From positions 1 through 7,410 of the forward strand of contig CAIZGA010000314.1 in the NCBI GenBank assembly GCA_903932385.1: DNA of 7,410 nt, written 5' to 3'. Below are positions 1-6,784 of this stretch, one piece after another. The notes below the pieces were generated by a model. That model was given only the letters and a program-made list of their open reading frames with translations, searched no databases and was not told where the DNA came from. Made by a program: the position numbers and the translations under genes. Numbering within the stretch: the stretch's first letter is position 1; each line of letters starts with the position of its first letter. The stretch is from an uncultured Acidobacteriota bacterium. GTDB taxonomy: Bacteria > Acidobacteriota > Terriglobia > Terriglobales > Acidobacteriaceae.

Positions 1-37
1 AGAGTGTTTCTGTGGAGAACAACCAGAGCTATCTCAT

Positions 38-955
38 TCAAGCAGGTTGATTTTCCGGCTTGCAGGGGATAATTTGCAGATCCGTCTCGCCGGTTGTCGC
101 AGCGGCCGTGCGCACACGTTGCACAATCTCATCCAGCGAATGAGCGGCATCAATGACCATCAGCACAGAGGGGCCGGCACCGCTTAGAGCGACGCCGAGA
201 ATGCCGTTATTGCCGGCCAGCGGTTGCAGCGCAGACATGAGTGGGCACATCGGGCTGCGATAGGGCTGGTGGATGCGGTCCTGCATAGCTTCCGCGAGCA
301 GTTTGCCATCGTGATTGGCAAATGCAGCAGTGAGCAGTGCCATGCGTTGCACATTGAAGACGGCATCAGCGCGACTGTATTGCTCGGGCAGCAAGGCGCG
401 CGCTTTCTTTGTCGAGAATGGATTTTTAGGAAGCGCGAGAAGCAATGACCACTCCGCCGGTGCAGACAAACTGGAGGCAATGCATTTGCCGTCGACCATA
501 GCGGAGACTGTGAGGCCGCCGAGCCAACATGCTGCAGCGTTATCGGGATGGCCTTCAATGCGGCAGGCCTCGTTGAGGATGTCTTCCCTGCTCCACGACA
601 AATTGCCGAAGTGCGCGGCGAGCGCAACGCCGGCAATGATTCCTGCAGCGGAAGATCCGCAGCCCATACCGAGTGGAATTCCATTCTGCATGGTGATGGC
701 GAGTGGCGTGATGCCACTGTTGTTGCGCGAGAGCACATCGCGATAGGTATCGAGGATGAGATTGTTGTTTAACGCTGAACAAAGTTCAGCATCGCGACCA
801 GTGGCCTGAATGGAAAACGCAGCAGCGGGTTTCGCTTCCATCTCCAAGTAGAGAGACATGGCGAGACCAGCTGCATCAAAACCTGGGCCGAGATTGGCTG
901 AGGTTGCAGGCAGGCGCAATTTCAGAATCGATTTATCCGATGGAGCGGTGGTCAT
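38..955 (-). CDS. thrB: Homoserine kinase (GHMP family)
   Basis: Cytoplasmic homoserine kinase of 305 residues, which phosphorylates L-homoserine with ATP to O-phosphohomoserine, the step before threonine synthase. All three GHMP-kinase signatures are visible. The N-terminal PATSANLGPGFD lies at residues 17-27. The glycine/serine-rich ATP loop, reading PLGMGCGSSAAG, lies at about 94-105. The C-terminal LSGAGPSVL motif lies at about 258-266. The segment RIEGHPDNAAA at about 132-142 is also typical of homoserine kinases, and the length matches the family. The ATG at 955-953 overlaps the thrC stop (ATGA). No strong Shine-Dalgarno is seen upstream, which suggests translation coupled to thrC. The stop is TGA at 40-38. 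The assignment to ThrB rather than another GHMP kinase rests on the motifs and on the thrC neighbour. Confidence 0.95.
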   Translation of the reverse strand: MTTAPSDKSILKLRLPATSANLGPGFDAAGLAMSLYLEMEAKPAAAFSIQATGRDAELCSALNNNLILDTYRDVLSRNNSGITPLAITMQNGIPLGMGCGSSAAGIIAGVALAAHFGNLSWSREDILNEACRIEGHPDNAAACWLGGLTVSAMVDGKCIASSLSAPAEWSLLLALPKNPFSTKKARALLPEQYSRADAVFNVQRMALLTAAFANHDGKLLAEAMQDRIHQPYRSPMCPLMSALQPLAGNNGILGVALSGAGPSVLMVIDAAHSLDEIVQRVRTAAATTGETDLQIIPCKPENQPA

Positions 956-2346
956 GCCGTAGGCCCGACAGTGGTTTTCATCTCATGCTCCAACATGCGA
1001 AGCACGGCATCCAAGTTCGCTTCCAGAACAAAGGGCGGTTTGCGCAAGGTGTTGTGCTTGGCCTGCTCTGCTGCACTGGCGTTGGCAACTTCCTCGGCCT
1101 GCAACAGTTCACCCTTGTGGTACTGGATGGTGTATTCAGAATCCTTGAGCGTGTGGCCGGTGAGCAACAGCACGACACTTTCTTCGCGCTGCACCTGACC
1201 GTCGCGAACCAGTTGCTTCAATCCAGCGAGCGTTACGGCAGAGGCGGGTTCGCAACCGATTCCTTCTGCACCAATTTCTGCTTTAGCGAGAGCAATCTCC
1301 TGCTCGCTGACCTGCTCGCACCAACCGCCGGTGGCCTGGATGACACGGACTGCTTTCTTCCACGAAGCGGGATTGCCGATGCGGATGGCGGTAGCGCGCG
1401 TGTCTGCATAGACGGGTTCAAGACCAGCACGATCGTTATTGAACCACTGGAAGAGTGGATTGGCGCCTGTGGCCTGTATGACAGAAATCTTCGGCTGCTT
1501 TTGAATCAGGCCGAGGCGCTGCATCTCCGCGAAACCTTTGCCGAGTGCGGAGCCGTTGGCGAGATTGCCGCCGGGAACAACGATGTGGTCCGGAACATTC
1601 CAGTCGAGCTGCTCCACCATTTCCAGCGCGGGAGTCTTCTGGCCTTCGAGGCGATACGGATTGACCGAGTTGAGCAGATAAATCGGAAAGCGGCTGACGA
1701 GCTCTGTGAGGATGCGAACGCAGCCGTCGAAGTCTGTCTTTAGTTGGATGGTGGTGGCACCGTAATCCATCGATTGCGAAAGTTTTCCCCAGGCTATTTT
1801 TCCTTCTGGAATAAAGACGAGGCTGCGCAGACCGGCGCGTGCGGCATAGGCGGCCATGGCGGCGGAGGTGTTGCCGGTGGAAGCGCAGGCGACCCACTTG
1901 AAGCCACGTTCGGCGGCTACGGAGAGTGCGGAGGTCATGCCGGTGTCTTTGAAGGAGCCGGTCGGGTTCATGCCCTGATGCTTGGCGAGCAACGAATCGA
2001 CACCGGCGGATTTTGCGCAGCGCGGCAAATCATAGAGCGGAGTATTGCCTTCGCGCAAGGTGACGATGTTGGCGGGCGAAGAGAGAATGGGCAGCATTTC
2101 GCGAAAACGCCAGACGCCGCTTTGGTCCATCGCGAGGTTGGACTGACGCCGCTCCATCCAGAGATACTTCATGGCATTTGGATTGGGGAGGTTGGGCGCG
2201 CCGCCGTTGGGGCCGGTGTTCCAGGACGGGTACTCGACTTCATACAGGTCGTTGCAATTCGGGCAGCGGAAATCGCTGCGGGCTTCGGGGCCTTCGATAA
2301 CAGCGCCGCAACCGGTGCAACGCAGATGATGTGTGATGGCAGTCAT
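952..2346 (-). CDS. thrC: Threonine synthase with N-terminal zinc ribbon
   Basis: Threonine synthase of 464 residues, a PLP enzyme that converts O-phosphohomoserine to L-threonine and phosphate in the cytoplasm. Residues 10-31 contain two CxxC pairs (C10, C13, C28, C31), forming a small zinc-ribbon-like module ahead of the catalytic domain. The PLP lysine is K133 in NPTGSFKDTG. The PLP-phosphate loops are seen as STGNTSAA at 157-164 and PGGNLANG at 258-265. These features place it in the fold-type II, shorter ThrC group rather than the E. coli-like long form. After the LLTGHTLKD segment (about 394-402) there is a roughly 60-residue tail that looks less conserved. The start is ATG at 2346-2344, with AGGGAC ten bases upstream as the ribosome site. 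It is the first gene of a thrC-thrB operon and overlaps thrB by four bases. Confidence 0.95.
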   Translation of the reverse strand: MTAITHHLRCTGCGAVIEGPEARSDFRCPNCNDLYEVEYPSWNTGPNGGAPNLPNPNAMKYLWMERRQSNLAMDQSGVWRFREMLPILSSPANIVTLREGNTPLYDLPRCAKSAGVDSLLAKHQGMNPTGSFKDTGMTSALSVAAERGFKWVACASTGNTSAAMAAYAARAGLRSLVFIPEGKIAWGKLSQSMDYGATTIQLKTDFDGCVRILTELVSRFPIYLLNSVNPYRLEGQKTPALEMVEQLDWNVPDHIVVPGGNLANGSALGKGFAEMQRLGLIQKQPKISVIQATGANPLFQWFNNDRAGLEPVYADTRATAIRIGNPASWKKAVRVIQATGGWCEQVSEQEIALAKAEIGAEGIGCEPASAVTLAGLKQLVRDGQVQREESVVLLLTGHTLKDSEYTIQYHKGELLQAEEVANASAAEQAKHNTLRKPPFVLEANLDAVLRMLEHEMKTTVGPTA

Positions 2347-2356
2347 TCTAATAATT

Positions 2357-2362
2357 GTCCCT
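2357..2362 (-). promoter_or_regulatory. Ribosome binding site of thrC
   Basis: On the minus strand this reads AGGGAC, ten bases before the thrC ATG. It is the only purine-rich Shine-Dalgarno-like run in the leader and supports the chosen start. Confidence 0.5.
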
Positions 2363-2440
2363 GTGAAGCCCGCGACGAACAGGGTTCACCCAATGATTTT
2401 AGCAGTGTGCTGCAACTGTGGTGCAGCGAAGCGGCATTTT

Positions 2441-2470
2441 CTTACATCGAGAAGATGGCTGCCGTATAGT
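2441..2470 (+). promoter_or_regulatory. Probable modABC promoter giving a leaderless transcript
   Basis: A -10 box TATAGT (2465-2470, five of six bases of the sigma70 consensus) lies seven bases before the modA ATG. CTTACA at 2441-2446 is a four-of-six match to the -35 box with an 18-base spacer. Transcription would begin at or within a base or two of the A of the ATG at 2478, leaving no room for a Shine-Dalgarno site, and none is seen. The match and spacing are read directly from the sequence; leaderless translation is inferred. Confidence 0.5.
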
Positions 2471-2477
2471 TTTGGGT

Positions 2478-3239
2478 ATGAAGAGAGTGGCTCTGTGCGT
2501 GGCGATTCTGGCGATGGCGGCAACAGGAGCGGCGCAGCAAGTGGTGCGCGTGGCCGCGGCGGCAGACCTGCAACCAGTGGTGCCAACGAGTGCGGCGGAG
2601 TACGAACATGCGACCGGCGTGCATGTGGTGGCGTCGTATGCGTCATCATCGACGCTGGCGACGCAGATTTTGAATGGCGCGCCGATGGATTTGTTTCTCT
2701 CTGCGGATTTTGGATTCGCGCAAAAAGTAATTGATGGCGGACGCGCGGAAGATGCCGCCCCGGTGAAGTATGCGACGGGACGGCTGGTACTGTGGGCGCG
2801 GAAGGATTCGCCGGTGTTGGGCGGACGGCCGTTGACGCTGGAGATTTTAAGTTCGCCGGCGCTGCATCGGCTGGCGATTGCGAATGCGGAACATGCACCG
2901 TATGGACGAGCGGCAATGGCATCGTTGACGACGATGCATCTTGCGGATGCAGTGAAGGCGAAACTGGTTGTGGCGGAAAATATTGCACAGGCCGCGCAGT
3001 TTGCCGATAGCGGCAATGCGGATGCTGCGTTGATTTCGCTGACGCTGGCGTCGTCGGATCAACTTCGCAAGGATGGAAGTTTTGTTGCGATGCCGGAGGG
3101 AAGTTATTCGGCGATTGTGCAAGGGGCGGTGGTGATTCGCGGCGCGGAGAGTGCGAAGTCGGCGCGTGCGTTTTTGAATTATCTTCTCTCACCGGCAGTG
3201 CAGCGCGAATTGCAAGCCATGGGACTCGGTCGGCCGTAA
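2478..3239 (+). CDS. modA: Molybdate ABC transporter, periplasmic binding protein
   Basis: Molybdate-binding protein of 253 residues that captures molybdate (probably also tungstate) in the periplasm and delivers it to ModB. Residues 1-19 form a Sec signal peptide (basic MKR, hydrophobic core, cleavage near GAA-QQ). The mature protein shows ModA-type segments in order: VAAAADL near 24-30, the oxyanion-binding serine loop SYASSSTLATQI near 53-64, DLFLSADFGF near 71-80, a NAEHAPYGRAA segment near 135-145, and AENIAQAAQFADSGNADAALISL near 165-187. The SSS-TLA-QI loop and the DLF-SAD pair distinguish ModA from the tungstate proteins TupA and WtpA. An upstream in-frame start at 2418 would place about 20 extra residues before an ideal signal peptide, so ATG 2478 is preferred. 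It is the first gene of modABC; modB begins 19 bases after it ends. No lipobox cysteine is present, so it is a soluble periplasmic protein. Confidence 0.93.
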   Translation: MKRVALCVAILAMAATGAAQQVVRVAAAADLQPVVPTSAAEYEHATGVHVVASYASSSTLATQILNGAPMDLFLSADFGFAQKVIDGGRAEDAAPVKYATGRLVLWARKDSPVLGGRPLTLEILSSPALHRLAIANAEHAPYGRAAMASLTTMHLADAVKAKLVVAENIAQAAQFADSGNADAALISLTLASSDQLRKDGSFVAMPEGSYSAIVQGAVVIRGAESAKSARAFLNYLLSPAVQRELQAMGLGRP

Positions 3240-3258
3240 CGTATCATCATCACATTGC

Positions 3259-3969
3259 ATGGACACACAGGCCATATTGCTGACGCTGCGACTCGCCACA
3301 GTTACAACGCTGGCGCTGATGGTGATTGCGATTCCGCTGGCGGGATGGCTGGCATTTTCTGCATCGCGAATGAAGCCAGTAGTGGCGGCGATTGCCGCGT
3401 TGCCGCTGGTGTTGCCACCGACGGTGCTGGGCTACTACCTGCTGGTGGCGTTGGGACCGACGACATTGTTTGGCCGCGGGTTGGCGGAGATGTTGGGGCA
3501 TCCGCTGGCGTTCAGCTTTGAAGGGCTGGTGGTGGGATCGGTTCTGTACAGCCTGCCGTTTGCGGTGCAGCCGATGGTGGCAGGATTTCGAAATATCAAT
3601 CCAGCGCTGTTGGAGACAGCACAGTTGCTGGGCGCAAAACCGTCAACAATATTTCGCGACATCGTGTTGCCACTATCGCGTGCCTCGCTGCTGACGAGTG
3701 CGTTGCTGAGTTTTACGCATACGGTGGGCGAGTTCGGTGTGGTGCTGATGCTGGGCGGAAATATTCCCGGTGTGACACGAACGCTATCGATTGCGCTGTA
3801 TGACCAGACGCAGGATTTTAATTATGCAGCGGCGAACCGCACGGCGTTGCTGCTGGTGGGGATTTCGCTCGCGACGTTGATGGCGTTGTACACGCTGTGG
3901 TTCGGCAGCCTGAATAAAAATGCATCGCGCGCGGGCAGCAAGTTGCAGAGAGGCGGCGTGCGTGGCTGA
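3259..3969 (+). CDS. modB: Molybdate ABC transporter, permease
   Basis: Inner-membrane permease of 236 residues, the usual ModB length; it should form a homodimer that passes molybdate from ModA, powered by ModC. About five hydrophobic segments are visible, near residues 6-34, 41-65, 85-110, 140-167 and 196-215. The EAA coupling loop that contacts the ATPase is clear at about 118-138 (LLETAQLLGAKPSTIFRDIVLP-like, with G125). The THTVGEFGVVLMLGGNIPG segment near 153-171 is highly characteristic of ModB. The start is ATG 3259, but the preceding bases are not purine-rich, so no Shine-Dalgarno is evident and translation may depend on ribosomes finishing modA 19 bases upstream. The stop codon lies inside the first codons of modC. 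CysT/CysW-type sulfate permeases are related, but the modA and modC neighbours settle the call. Confidence 0.93.
   Translation: MDTQAILLTLRLATVTTLALMVIAIPLAGWLAFSASRMKPVVAAIAALPLVLPPTVLGYYLLVALGPTTLFGRGLAEMLGHPLAFSFEGLVVGSVLYSLPFAVQPMVAGFRNINPALLETAQLLGAKPSTIFRDIVLPLSRASLLTSALLSFTHTVGEFGVVLMLGGNIPGVTRTLSIALYDQTQDFNYAAANRTALLLVGISLATLMALYTLWFGSLNKNASRAGSKLQRGGVRG
3948..3953 (+). promoter_or_regulatory. Ribosome binding site deciding the modC start
   Basis: GAGAGG lies inside the end of modB, eight bases before the GTG at 3962. It favours that GTG over the in-frame ATG at 3920, which would overlap modB by 50 bases and has no comparable site. Confidence 0.55.
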
Positions 3970-4717
3970 GCCAACTGCATTTTTACGGGCGGTGCTGCGG
4001 CATCGCGTGCCGGGATTTGAATTGGACGCGCAGATTGCACTGACGCATTCCTGGACGTGGCTGTTCGGGCCGTCTGGCGCGGGTAAAACGACGCTGCTGC
4101 GAATGTTGTGCGGGTTGGAACGGCCGCAGGCGGGAAGCATTATTCTGGGGCGCGAACAGTTGACCGACACACTGCGGAATTTTCAAAAGCCGTCGTGTGA
4201 ACGCGGCATCGGGTTGGTGATGCAGGAGCCATTGCTGTTTCCGCATTGGACAGTGGCACAAAACTTGCTGTTTGCGATGGAGCAGACATCGCGCACAAGC
4301 GGAAAAGAAATGACCGGCGCATTTGACGAGCGAGGCAAGCTGGATGTTTTGATGGAGCGGTTTCGCATCGGGCACATTGCGAAGAAAAAACCGGTGGAGA
4401 TTTCCGGCGGAGAGAAACAACGCGTTGCCCTGGCGCGTGCTGTGGCAGCTCCTGCGAAGTTGCTGCTGTTGGATGAGCCGCTAACGGGACTGGATGCGAC
4501 GCTGCGCGAGGAGTTGATGACCACGCTACGTTCCCTGCTGGCGCGGCGAGGGACTCCGGTGCTGGCGGTGACGCACGATGTGGGCGAAGTGTTTTCTGTT
4601 CCGGGCGAAGTGATGACGATGGAAGAGGGACGCATCGTGGAGCAAGGGCCGGCGAAGATTGTGTTGGCGAAACAGCGGGAACAGTTGCTGCAAAAACTAC
4701 GCGGCGATGAAGCGTAA
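3962..4717 (+). CDS. modC: Molybdate ABC transporter, ATPase (short form, no Mop domain)
   Basis: ATP-binding subunit, 251 residues from a GTG start, which powers molybdate uptake through ModB at the cytoplasmic face. All ABC motifs are present: Walker A GPSGAGKTT at 36-44, Q-loop Q88 in VMQEP, signature ISGGEKQR at 147-154 (Ile in place of the usual Leu), Walker B LLLLDE at 167-172 with E172 as the expected catalytic base, D-loop GLDA at 176-179 and switch H205 in VTHD. The protein stops soon after the nucleotide-binding domain. E. coli ModC is about 350 residues because it carries a C-terminal Mop/TOBE molybdate-binding domain, which is absent here. The gene overlaps modB by eight bases, implying translational coupling. 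An alternative start at ATG 3920 would add 14 arginine- and alanine-rich residues and is less likely. By motif alone it could serve another anion, so the molybdate role comes from context. Confidence 0.9.
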   Translation: MAEPTAFLRAVLRHRVPGFELDAQIALTHSWTWLFGPSGAGKTTLLRMLCGLERPQAGSIILGREQLTDTLRNFQKPSCERGIGLVMQEPLLFPHWTVAQNLLFAMEQTSRTSGKEMTGAFDERGKLDVLMERFRIGHIAKKKPVEISGGEKQRVALARAVAAPAKLLLLDEPLTGLDATLREELMTTLRSLLARRGTPVLAVTHDVGEVFSVPGEVMTMEEGRIVEQGPAKIVLAKQREQLLQKLRGDEA

Positions 4718-4731
4718 ATCGAATCGTCAAA
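4718..4731. other. Short convergent gap between modC and murB
   Basis: Only 14 bases separate the stops of the convergent modC and murB genes. No hairpin terminator fits here, so either transcript must end inside the opposing gene or by a factor-dependent route. Confidence 0.6.
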
Positions 4732-5772
4732 TTAAAAACCTAACATTACCGGTTCCTGTTCCAAGGTGATGGAAAACTTCTGCTGCACCGTGCTGCAAAT
4801 GAGATCGCGAAGCGCGATGATTTCTGCAGCGGTTGCGCCACCGGCGTTAATCAACGCGAGTGTGTGGCGGGAGGAAATTCCTGCGCGGCCCAGGCGATAG
4901 CCGCGATGAAAACCGGCTTGATCGAGTAGCCACGCGGAAGAAAGTTTTACCGTACCGGCAGCGGCGGGATAGCTGGGAATGCTATCGACGGAGACACCGA
5001 GCGTTGCAGCGAGGGCGTGAAATTTCTCTCGCGCGACGATAGGGTTTTTGAAGAAGGAGCCGGCGCTGCGGCAATCCGGTTCGCCATCGACGAGTAACAT
5101 GCCTTTTCGGTTGCGGATTTCGCGGACTGCAGAGGCGACGCTGGCAAGTGACGGCGGCTGCGATGCCTCCTTGAAATATTCGCGCAGGTCTTTGTATTCG
5201 ACGCGCGGGGCAACGTCGGGCGAAAGTAAATAATCCACCTGCGTGATGATGAAACGGCCGCTATCGGTGGAGTTGAAGCGGCTGAGGCGATAAGAGAATT
5301 CGCACTGCTCGGCGGTGAGTTCAACGAACTCTCGCGTGTGCGTGTCGTAGGCGCGGACGCGATGGATGGATTCTGAAACTTCCTGACCGTAGGCGCCGAC
5401 ATTCTGCACCGGCGTGCCGCCGACAGTGCCGGGGATTCCGGCGAGACATTCGATGCCCGCGAGATTGCGTTCGACGGCGAGCGAAACTACAGCGTCCCAA
5501 CTTTCTCCTGCGGCGGCTGAGATGAGCACGCGATCAGTTTGCTGCGTGAAGGTAACGCCGGTGAGTTTGATGTTGAGGACGACGCCGTTGAATCCCGCAT
5601 CGGCAACCAATAGATTGCTGCCGCCGCCCAGCACGAAGGTGGGCAGCTGATGTTTGTGAGCAAAGTCGAGCGCCTGCAACAGGTCCTGCTCGGTTTGCAA
5701 TTCTGCAAACCAGCGAGCAGGGCCGCCGATGCCAAGCGTGGTGAACGGCGCGAGTGGGATATTTTCAAGCAT
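4732..5772 (-). CDS. murB: UDP-N-acetylenolpyruvoylglucosamine reductase
   Basis: FAD-dependent cytoplasmic reductase of 346 residues. It uses NADPH to reduce UDP-GlcNAc-enolpyruvate to UDP-MurNAc, the second committed step of peptidoglycan precursor synthesis. The FAD domain begins with PLAPFTTLGIGGPARWF (about 6-22) and contains the pyrophosphate loop LGGGSNLLV (48-56) and AGIPGTVGGTPVQNVGAYGQE (111-131). The NVGAYGQE and FSYRLSRF (159-166) segments are the type I, E. coli-like MurB signatures. The catalytic serine is S239 in AGSFFKNP. The C-terminal glutamate corresponding to E. coli E325 is probably E340 in LEQEPVM. The start is ATG 5772 with GGAA a few bases upstream; a TTG at 5799 in the same frame would add nine residues (LYSFLRKR-like) and is less plausible. 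The gene sits outside any division/cell-wall cluster in this window and converges on modC. Confidence 0.95.
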   Translation of the reverse strand: MLENIPLAPFTTLGIGGPARWFAELQTEQDLLQALDFAHKHQLPTFVLGGGSNLLVADAGFNGVVLNIKLTGVTFTQQTDRVLISAAAGESWDAVVSLAVERNLAGIECLAGIPGTVGGTPVQNVGAYGQEVSESIHRVRAYDTHTREFVELTAEQCEFSYRLSRFNSTDSGRFIITQVDYLLSPDVAPRVEYKDLREYFKEASQPPSLASVASAVREIRNRKGMLLVDGEPDCRSAGSFFKNPIVAREKFHALAATLGVSVDSIPSYPAAAGTVKLSSAWLLDQAGFHRGYRLGRAGISSRHTLALINAGGATAAEIIALRDLICSTVQQKFSITLEQEPVMLGF

Positions 5773-5824
5773 TCGTTTCCGAAGAAAAGAGTACAGCAAA
5801 GCGCGGGTTGGCGCAGCCGGGTAG

Positions 5825-5846
5825 AGCAGTGATGATGGTCACTGCT
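5825..5846. repeat. Perfect 8-base inverted repeat upstream of murB
   Basis: AGCAGTGA (5825-5832) and TCACTGCT (5839-5846) are exact inverted copies around a six-base spacer. It lies 53 bases before the murB ATG, so it could be an operator dyad or a hairpin in the murB leader. There is no following T-run in either direction, so it is not a standard terminator. Confidence 0.6.
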
Positions 5847-5904
5847 GCATTTGTACGGTAGCGCAATAATAGATGCGTCCCACAAGAAGAAAGACTGCAG
5901 GGAG

Positions 5905-5919
5905 CCGGCGCGATGCCGG
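5905..5919. repeat. Short GC-rich inverted repeat
   Basis: CCGGC (5905-5909) and GCCGG (5915-5919) surround a five-base loop. The stem is only five pairs and such GC-rich dyads arise easily by chance. No T-run follows. Confidence 0.3.
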
Positions 5920-6000
5920 ATCAAGCTGTCTTTAATCTCCTTGGACCTCCTTGCAGAACTGTTCATGAGTTCTTCGCCCTGAAGAATGCGTGAGCCGGAA

Positions 6001-6006
6001 GAGGAG
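6001..6006 (+). promoter_or_regulatory. Ribosome binding site of the PEGA-domain gene
   Basis: GAGGAG lies seven bases before the ATG at 6014, a strong Shine-Dalgarno match. It selects this ATG over an in-frame GTG at 5990, which would put eight basic or polar residues before the signal peptide. Confidence 0.75.
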
Positions 6007-6013
6007 AACTACG

Positions 6014-6766
6014 ATGAGACGCTTTCTGAAGTACCTCCTGATTTTCAGCATCCTGATACCGACAGCACACGCGCAACAATATGCGGCGATTCAGCTGAAG
6101 CATTTTACGAATGCACCGGGGACCTACATGTCTACGGAGTTCATCAACTCCTTCTACGACGAGATGCGCAACCAGTTGCCGAAGGAAAAACTGAGTGCGA
6201 GTGTGGTGGATGAAAGCGCTACGGTTCCTGCGACGGATGCGGTGAACTCGCTGGTGGTTGAGGGACGATACGTTGGATTTGAGAAAGGCGGGTTCATCAA
6301 GCCCGGAAAAATCACAGTTGAATTTAACATTTGCCGAATCAGCGACCATGCACTGGTGCGCACGATTACGAAAGACCTTCTCTTTCCGTGGGGTGCGAGT
6401 ACCTCCGACAAGAAGATGGGCGAGTATGTGGGAAGGTTTGCTGCCGTTGAGATGAAAGATGCGTTGAAGGGAGTGACCATGCCGCCACCGGGATCGCCAG
6501 CGTTTGTGACTCCGGGAAGTACGCCGATAGCCGCGGCTACAACTGTTGGCGAGGCACAGGTTGCATTTACATCAGACCCCACGGGCGCGGAGATCAACAT
6601 TGACGGCAACTACGCGGGCAATACGCCGAGCCAGATTAAGGTGAAAGCGGGGACACATTCCATCACGATAACGATGAAGGGATATACGGCCTGGGTACGA
6701 TCGATGAGTTTTGAGGCGGGCGACCAGAGAAGTGTGGCCGCGACGCTGGACAAAGCTCCGCAGTAA
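6014..6766 (+). CDS. Secreted protein with C-terminal PEGA domain, function unknown
   Basis: A 250-residue exported protein. Residues 1-20 form a clear signal peptide: MRRFLK, a hydrophobic core LLIFSILIP, and an AHA cleavage site before QQ. No cysteine follows the site, so it is not a lipoprotein. Residues 21 to about 152 form an uncharacterised domain with SLVVEGRYVGFEKGGFIKPGKITVEFNI (79-106), a pattern that recalls the DUF4410-type families, though I cannot confirm this. A Pro/Thr/Ala-rich linker covers about 156-180. Residues 187-227 match the PEGA repeat: SDPTGAEINIDGNYAGNTP, then a beta-strand pattern ending in GTHSITITMKGYTAW. PEGA domains are beta-rich modules found in bacterial surface and periplasmic proteins. 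The gene has a strong ribosome site and its own terminator, so it is probably monocistronic. No biochemical role can be assigned from the sequence. Confidence 0.85.
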   Translation: MRRFLKYLLIFSILIPTAHAQQYAAIQLKHFTNAPGTYMSTEFINSFYDEMRNQLPKEKLSASVVDESATVPATDAVNSLVVEGRYVGFEKGGFIKPGKITVEFNICRISDHALVRTITKDLLFPWGASTSDKKMGEYVGRFAAVEMKDALKGVTMPPPGSPAFVTPGSTPIAAATTVGEAQVAFTSDPTGAEINIDGNYAGNTPSQIKVKAGTHSITITMKGYTAWVRSMSFEAGDQRSVAATLDKAPQ

Positions 6767-6784
6767 AACAACGGAGGCAAGAGC

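Larger units (their letters stand above)
5773..6013. other. Divergent intergenic region between murB and the PEGA gene
   Basis: This 241-base region must hold the 5' ends of two diverging genes. I see no coding signal in it. It contains two inverted repeats (5825-5846 and 5905-5919), and on the minus strand a TATTAT box at about 5866-5871, which could be a murB -10 element but has no convincing -35 partner. For the plus-strand gene no promoter matching both boxes well was found. TTGGAC at 5941-5946, with CATGAG at 5964-5969 after a 17-base spacer, is the best but weak candidate. Confidence 0.5.

Noticed and set aside
1..37. Start of another minus-strand gene downstream of thrB (ATG at 37).
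   Set aside because: That ATG is followed by a stop codon after one further codon, and the remaining bases are too few to judge.
2359..2390. Hairpin-like CCCTG/CAGGG pair in the thrC leader that might be an attenuator or riboswitch.
   Set aside because: The arms are five bases, there is no T-run, no Thr/Ile-rich leader peptide and no recognisable riboswitch core.
904..2469. Two long plus-strand open frames (904-1743 and 1744-2469) opposite thrC.
   Set aside because: They lie antisense to a well-supported thrC, their translations show no recognisable domain, and GC-rich codon use readily leaves such frames open.
2461..2480. Possible ModE operator (TATA-type half-site in CGTATAG) before modA.
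   Set aside because: Only one TATA-like half is present and it coincides with the -10 box; the second half-site and spacing of the ModE palindrome are missing.
2386..3192. A 268-residue minus-strand frame opposite modA.
   Set aside because: Its translation is low-complexity Pro/Ser/Arg-rich sequence with no domain, as expected for the complement of a real gene; modA on the plus strand has a signal peptide and clear family motifs.
5808..5850. A tRNA-like stretch, with GGCGCAGCCGGGTAGAGC resembling a D-arm followed by a hairpin like an anticodon arm.
   Set aside because: The anticodon-like loop has the wrong size, there is no T-arm GGTTCRA motif, and no acceptor stem can be paired. It is not a tRNA; a decayed fragment cannot be excluded but is not supported.
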